Shown here piece after piece: positions 60,470-64,000 of a stretch of DNA of 64,000 bases. Position 1 is the first letter of the stretch. Each line of letters opens with the position of its first letter. The translations under genes were made by a program, and so were the position numbers. Source of the DNA: Halocynthiibacter sp. SDUM655004 (GTDB taxonomy: Bacteria > Pseudomonadota > Alphaproteobacteria > Rhodobacterales > Rhodobacteraceae); contig NZ_JAPDUG010000002.1 in NCBI RefSeq assembly GCF_026015885.1, forward strand, positions 434,001 to 498,000, in the 5' to 3' direction. The notes beneath the pieces are model-generated. The model was given only the letters and a program-made list of their open reading frames with translations, ran no database searches and was not told the DNA's origin.

Positions 60470-61593
60470 GTGACCTTCCAGAGCCGGATCGCATTGCTGG
60501 CGCGCCCCATCCGCGTGAGACAACAAAACTGCTGGGTCAGGCAAAGGCAGAGGCAGCATTTCTGGAGGCCTTCAACACGGGCCGCATGCATCATGGCTGG
60601 CTCATTACTGGACCGCGTGGCGTTGGAAAATCCACACTGGCATGGCGCATTGCGCGCTTCCTGATTGCGCAACCGCCCGCAGGCGATGATAGCGGTTTGT
60701 TTGGCGACGCGCCCCCTGCCCCAACAAGTTTGGATATCAGCTCCGATCATCCCGTCTCACAACGTATTGCGGCGCTCTCCGAACCGCAGCTATTCCTTTT
60801 ACGTCGCGCCGCGAATGACAAAGGTGACGGGCTGAAAACGGTTATTACCGTCGACGAAGTGCGGCGGCTGAAATCCTTTCTGTCGCTTTCGGCAACTGAT
60901 GGTGGGCGCCGCGTCGTGATTGTTGATGCCGCCGACGAGATGAACGTATCCGCCGCCAACGCACTCCTAAAATTGCTTGAGGAGCCGCCAGATGACACGA
61001 TCCTTTTATTAGTCAGCCACCAGCCCAGCGGTTTGCTCCCAACAATAAAATCGCGCTGCCGAGAATTGCGCTGCACGCCGCTTTCGCCCGATGACTTGGC
61101 AACGGCTCTGGCCACTGCGGGTGTTGAGGAGATTTCCGACCCGACAGTTCTGGCTGCGCTGGCAGCAGGAAGCGTTGGCGAGGCAATGCGCCTTGTGACG
61201 CTGGGTGGGCACCAGATATACCAGACATTGTGCGATCTGTTTCATGCTGCCCCCGGCCTTGACCGCCCGCGCGCGCTCGCCATGGCCGAAAGCGCCGTTG
61301 GCAAGAAGAATGCCGAACGCTATGAGTTACTGCTGGATATGTTTGACCTGTTCCTTAGCCGTATGGCGCGCGCTGGCGTATCGGGGCCGCCTGTGATTGA
61401 GGCCGCTAAGGGCGAAATCGCGCTCTTCGCCAAGCTCGCGCCAACCCCGCGACACGGCAGGAGATGGGCCGAATTACAGCAAAGCCTGAGCGCGCGCGTT
61501 CGACATGGTCGTGCAGTTAACCTTGACCCTGCGGCGCTCATCCTTGATATGCTTTTAAAGATGGACCAAACGGCGGCTGAAGTGGCGGCCTGA
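60466..61593 (+). CDS. holB: DNA polymerase III subunit delta'
   Basis: 375 residues. AAA+ fold with GPRGVGKST, ITVDEVRRLKSFLSLSATDGGRRVVIVDAADEMNVSAANALLKLLEEPP and sensor 1 region LLLVSHQPSGLLPTIKSRCRELR (SRC motif). Part of the clamp loader. Directly after tmk, the common bacterial order. Confidence 0.96.
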   Translation: MSDLPEPDRIAGAPHPRETTKLLGQAKAEAAFLEAFNTGRMHHGWLITGPRGVGKSTLAWRIARFLIAQPPAGDDSGLFGDAPPAPTSLDISSDHPVSQRIAALSEPQLFLLRRAANDKGDGLKTVITVDEVRRLKSFLSLSATDGGRRVVIVDAADEMNVSAANALLKLLEEPPDDTILLLVSHQPSGLLPTIKSRCRELRCTPLSPDDLATALATAGVEEISDPTVLAALAAGSVGEAMRLVTLGGHQIYQTLCDLFHAAPGLDRPRALAMAESAVGKKNAERYELLLDMFDLFLSRMARAGVSGPPVIEAAKGEIALFAKLAPTPRHGRRWAELQQSLSARVRHGRAVNLDPAALILDMLLKMDQTAAEVAA

Positions 61594-61612
61594 TCGCAAT
61601 AACGGACACGAC

Positions 61613-62410
61613 ATGACGCCAAGGTTTACGGATAGCCATTGCCACCTCGATTTCCCTGATTTCGCTGAAGAATTGCCGCAAGTTGTAGAACGCGCCAAAG
61701 AAGCTGGCGTAGCGCGCATGGTGTCAATCTGTACCCGATTGCGTAACGCGGATCAGGTGCGCAACATTGCCGAGGCGTATGACGAAGTTTTCTGGGCCGG
61801 CGGGACGCACCCGATGAGTGCCGCCGAAGAGCCGATGGCAACAGTTGATGATCTTGTTGAGTTGGCGAAGCACCCGAAATTTGTCGGCATTGGCGAAACT
61901 GGACTTGATTATCATTACACCGCCGAAAGCAAAGACGTGCAGCAAGAGAGCCTTCGCATTCATATCGATGCAGCACGGGAAACGGGCCTGCCTCTAATCA
62001 TCCACGCCCGCGCAGCCGATGAAGATATGGCGCGCATTTTGAGCGAAGAGTACGCAAACGGGTCCTATTCCTGTGTTATGCATTGCTTCTCTAGCTCGGC
62101 AGAGCTTGCCCGTGCGGCGATCGATCTTGGGTTTTATCTGTCCATGTCCGGCATTGCGACATTCCCCCGCTCGAGCGAATTGCGCGAGATATTCGCTGCG
62201 GCACCCGTTGATCGTATCCTTGTCGAAACCGACGCCCCATATCTTGCCCCACCGCCCCATCGCGGCAAACGAAACGAGCCCGCCTATAGTGCGCTCACTG
62301 GCGCTGTTGGCGCGGAGGTATTCGGCTTGTCGGTTGAGGAATTTGCCGCACAAACCGAACAAAACTTCGAGCGGCTATTCACAAAAGCTGCGGAGTGGCG
62401 CGCGGCATGA
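61613..62410 (+). CDS. TatD-family metal-dependent hydrolase
   Basis: 265 residues, TIM barrel. DSHCHLDF, GETGLDYHY, IIHARAADED, VMHCFSS and VETDAPYLAPPPHRGKRNEP carry the metal ligands. Family members are 3'-5' exonucleases or nucleic acid quality-control enzymes. ATGA overlap with the next gene. Confidence 0.94.
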   Translation: MTPRFTDSHCHLDFPDFAEELPQVVERAKEAGVARMVSICTRLRNADQVRNIAEAYDEVFWAGGTHPMSAAEEPMATVDDLVELAKHPKFVGIGETGLDYHYTAESKDVQQESLRIHIDAARETGLPLIIHARAADEDMARILSEEYANGSYSCVMHCFSSSAELARAAIDLGFYLSMSGIATFPRSSELREIFAAAPVDRILVETDAPYLAPPPHRGKRNEPAYSALTGAVGAEVFGLSVEEFAAQTEQNFERLFTKAAEWRAA

Positions 62411-63204
62411 GTTATCGCTTCACCATATTGGGCTGTGGCTCTTCTGGTGGTGTGCCACGCCTTGGCGGCAATTGGGGTGAATGCGATCCTGCCAACCCCA
62501 AAAACCGTCGCCAACGTTGCTCTATGCTGGTGGAACGTATCGGGCCAAACGGTATCACCCGTGCGCTGATCGATACCTCTCCTGACATGCGCGCGCAGCT
62601 ACTTGCCGCAGACGTTGGCACGCTAGACGGCGTGGTGTTCACCCACCAACACGCCGATCACATGCACGGGCTCGATGACATCCGCCAGATCGTTTTCAAC
62701 ACCCGCATCCGCATGCCCGTTTGGGCGGATAGCGACACAACAGAGGCGCTTATCTCGCGGTTTGGCTATGCCTTCGTACAGCCCAAAGGTAGCGATTACC
62801 CTCCGATTTGCGAACTCAACGCGATTGGAGACGATCCGTTTTCTGTTTCTGGCGCTGGCGGTGAAATTACGTTCCTGCCCCTTCCTGTCATCCACGGACG
62901 GATTGATGCGCTTGGCTTCCGCATTGAAGATCTCGCATATATTCCCGATGTGTCCGACATGCCCGAACAAACGTGGGACCGGCTTCAAGGGCTTGAGTTA
63001 TTAGTGCTGGACGCGTTGCGCCGCAAACCACATCCAAGCCATATCCATCTTGAAAAATCGCTTGAATGGATTGCGAAAGTGGCGCCTCAAAACGCGGTGC
63101 TCACGAACATGCACATCGATCTGGACTACGAGACTCTACGCAACGAACTGCCCGAACATATTGCACCCGCCTTTGACGGGATGGTGCTGACTCTGGAGAG
63201 TTAG
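62407..63204 (+). CDS. MBL-fold hydrolase, PhnP-like
   Basis: About 265 residues. LGCGSSGGVPRLGGNWGECDP near the start, HQHADHMHGLDD metal site, and DALRRKPHPSHIHLEKSLEW near the end give the PhnP-type cyclic phosphodiesterase pattern. Start at 62407 from the ATGA overlap. The role in this operon is unknown. Confidence 0.9.
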   Translation: MSYRFTILGCGSSGGVPRLGGNWGECDPANPKNRRQRCSMLVERIGPNGITRALIDTSPDMRAQLLAADVGTLDGVVFTHQHADHMHGLDDIRQIVFNTRIRMPVWADSDTTEALISRFGYAFVQPKGSDYPPICELNAIGDDPFSVSGAGGEITFLPLPVIHGRIDALGFRIEDLAYIPDVSDMPEQTWDRLQGLELLVLDALRRKPHPSHIHLEKSLEWIAKVAPQNAVLTNMHIDLDYETLRNELPEHIAPAFDGMVLTLES

Positions 63205-64000
63205 GTGCAAGCGGCGCTCCACGTCACCCTCCCCGTCTTCCTGATTATCGGAGCTGGGTATCTCGTTGTTTGGCGCAATCTTTTCTCCGACCGCGATGTC
63301 GACGCCCTGATGACCTTCACCCAGAAGTTCGCAATCCCTTGTTTGCTCTTCTCGGTAATTTCGACTTTGGATCTCGCCGCGACAATCAACTTTGGATTGC
63401 TGGCCAGTTTTTATACCGGCGCGACGGTTAGTTTTTTGGCCGGAATTTACGGAGCGCGTCTATTATTTGGCCGCCCTTGGCAAGATTGCGTAGCTATCGG
63501 ATTTTGCGGGCTGTTCTCCAATCTGGTGCTGCTCGGGCTGCCGATAACCGAGCGAGCCTTTGGGCCAGACTCATTAAGCGCCAACTATGCAATTATCGCG
63601 TTTCACTCCCCGTTTTGCTATGCGGTTGGCATTACAGTCATGGAATTTGTTCGCAACAAAAAGAGCGGTGTGATTTCAACGCTTGGTTCGGTTCTGAAAG
63701 CGATTTTCAGCAATGCCTTGGTCATCGGGATCATGCTCGGTCTCGCGACGAACCTACTTGATATCCCTGTTCCGCGAATGGTCTATGAGGCAACCGATTT
63801 GATCGCGAGAGCCGCCCTTCCCGCCGCGTTGTTCGGCCTTGGCGGCGTTCTGTTTCGTTACAAACCCGAAGGCGATATGCGGGTTATCCTCTATGCGATT
63901 TCTCTATCTCTGGTCCTTCATCCGGCGATCACCTTCACACTTGGAAATTGGTTCGAGCTACCAGACGCAAGCCTGCGTTCCGCCACGTTGGCCGCAGCGA
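63205..64000 (+). CDS. AEC-family permease, 3' end beyond window
   Basis: GTG start directly after the previous stop. The translation MQAALHVTLPVFLIIGAGYLVV... opens like auxin efflux carrier (AEC) proteins, with a FAIPCLLFSVIS second helix; the frame stays open to the window end. Substrate unknown. Confidence 0.85.
   Translation, partial: MQAALHVTLPVFLIIGAGYLVVWRNLFSDRDVDALMTFTQKFAIPCLLFSVISTLDLAATINFGLLASFYTGATVSFLAGIYGARLLFGRPWQDCVAIGFCGLFSNLVLLGLPITERAFGPDSLSANYAIIAFHSPFCYAVGITVMEFVRNKKSGVISTLGSVLKAIFSNALVIGIMLGLATNLLDIPVPRMVYEATDLIARAALPAALFGLGGVLFRYKPEGDMRVILYAISLSLVLHPAITFTLGNWFELPDASLRSATLAAA

Overview
The window looks like a chromosome segment of a marine alphaproteobacterium of the Rhodobacterales (Roseobacter group). 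The evidence is a NepR/EcfG/PhyR general stress response locus, the core order SPOR lipoprotein - D-Ala-D-Ala carboxypeptidase - tmk - holB - tatD - metallo-hydrolase, a TRAP transporter with a GlcG-like partner, and medium-to-high GC codon use. The genus cannot be fixed from sequence alone.

1-4.6 kb: end of a TRAP transporter operon, a cupin protein, an unassigned membrane protein and a phospholipase D-like enzyme. 4.6-22.9 kb: a stress and envelope region built around phyR, nepR, ecfG and a sensor kinase. It holds small membrane proteins, a DUF883/holin-like/DUF3618 cluster, YihY, an AI-2E-type permease, TspO-like, MgtC-like and CsbD proteins, an FNT channel, three MscS channels, a DUF1328 peptide, an MFS carrier, ExoD and a LOV-domain histidine kinase. 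Six sites match GGAAC-N16-CGTT exactly and a seventh is near-perfect; they precede genes in this region, so much of it reads as a local EcfG regulon.

23.15-57.44 kb: an integrated genomic island of about 34 kb. A 15-bp copy of the 3' end of tRNA-Ser(UGA) lies at 23147, and the intact tRNA with a P4-type integrase lies at the other end. A 19-bp repeat (18/19 identical) sits just inside both ends and may be the integrase arm sites. Cargo in order: a complete type 1 BREX operon (brxR, brxA, brxB, brxC, pglX, pglZ, brxL); a convergent three-gene module (DprA-like, HAD-phosphoribosyltransferase-zinc ribbon, membrane coiled-coil protein with a PD-(D/E)XK-like QxK motif); two near-identical short tyrosine recombinases flanking a LysR-controlled oxidoreductase operon; an AraC regulator with a DUF1254 protein; an IS1182-family insertion; and a replication-type module (iterons, DUF3987 helicase-like, CHC2/Toprim primase, AlpA-like regulator) next to an unknown gene and the integrase.

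57.4-64 kb: tRNA-Ser and the core operon for a SPOR lipoprotein, DacC-type carboxypeptidase, thymidylate kinase, DNA polymerase III delta', TatD, a PhnP-like hydrolase and the start of an AEC permease.

Most unusual points: the DprA/HAD-PRTase/nuclease-like module beside BREX; a BrxL whose C-terminus looks like an MIT_C (PLD-like) domain rather than a Lon protease; a pglX with a low-GC specificity segment inside a GC-rich gene; and a degenerate kinase at the ecfG locus with an intact blue-light-type kinase nearby.
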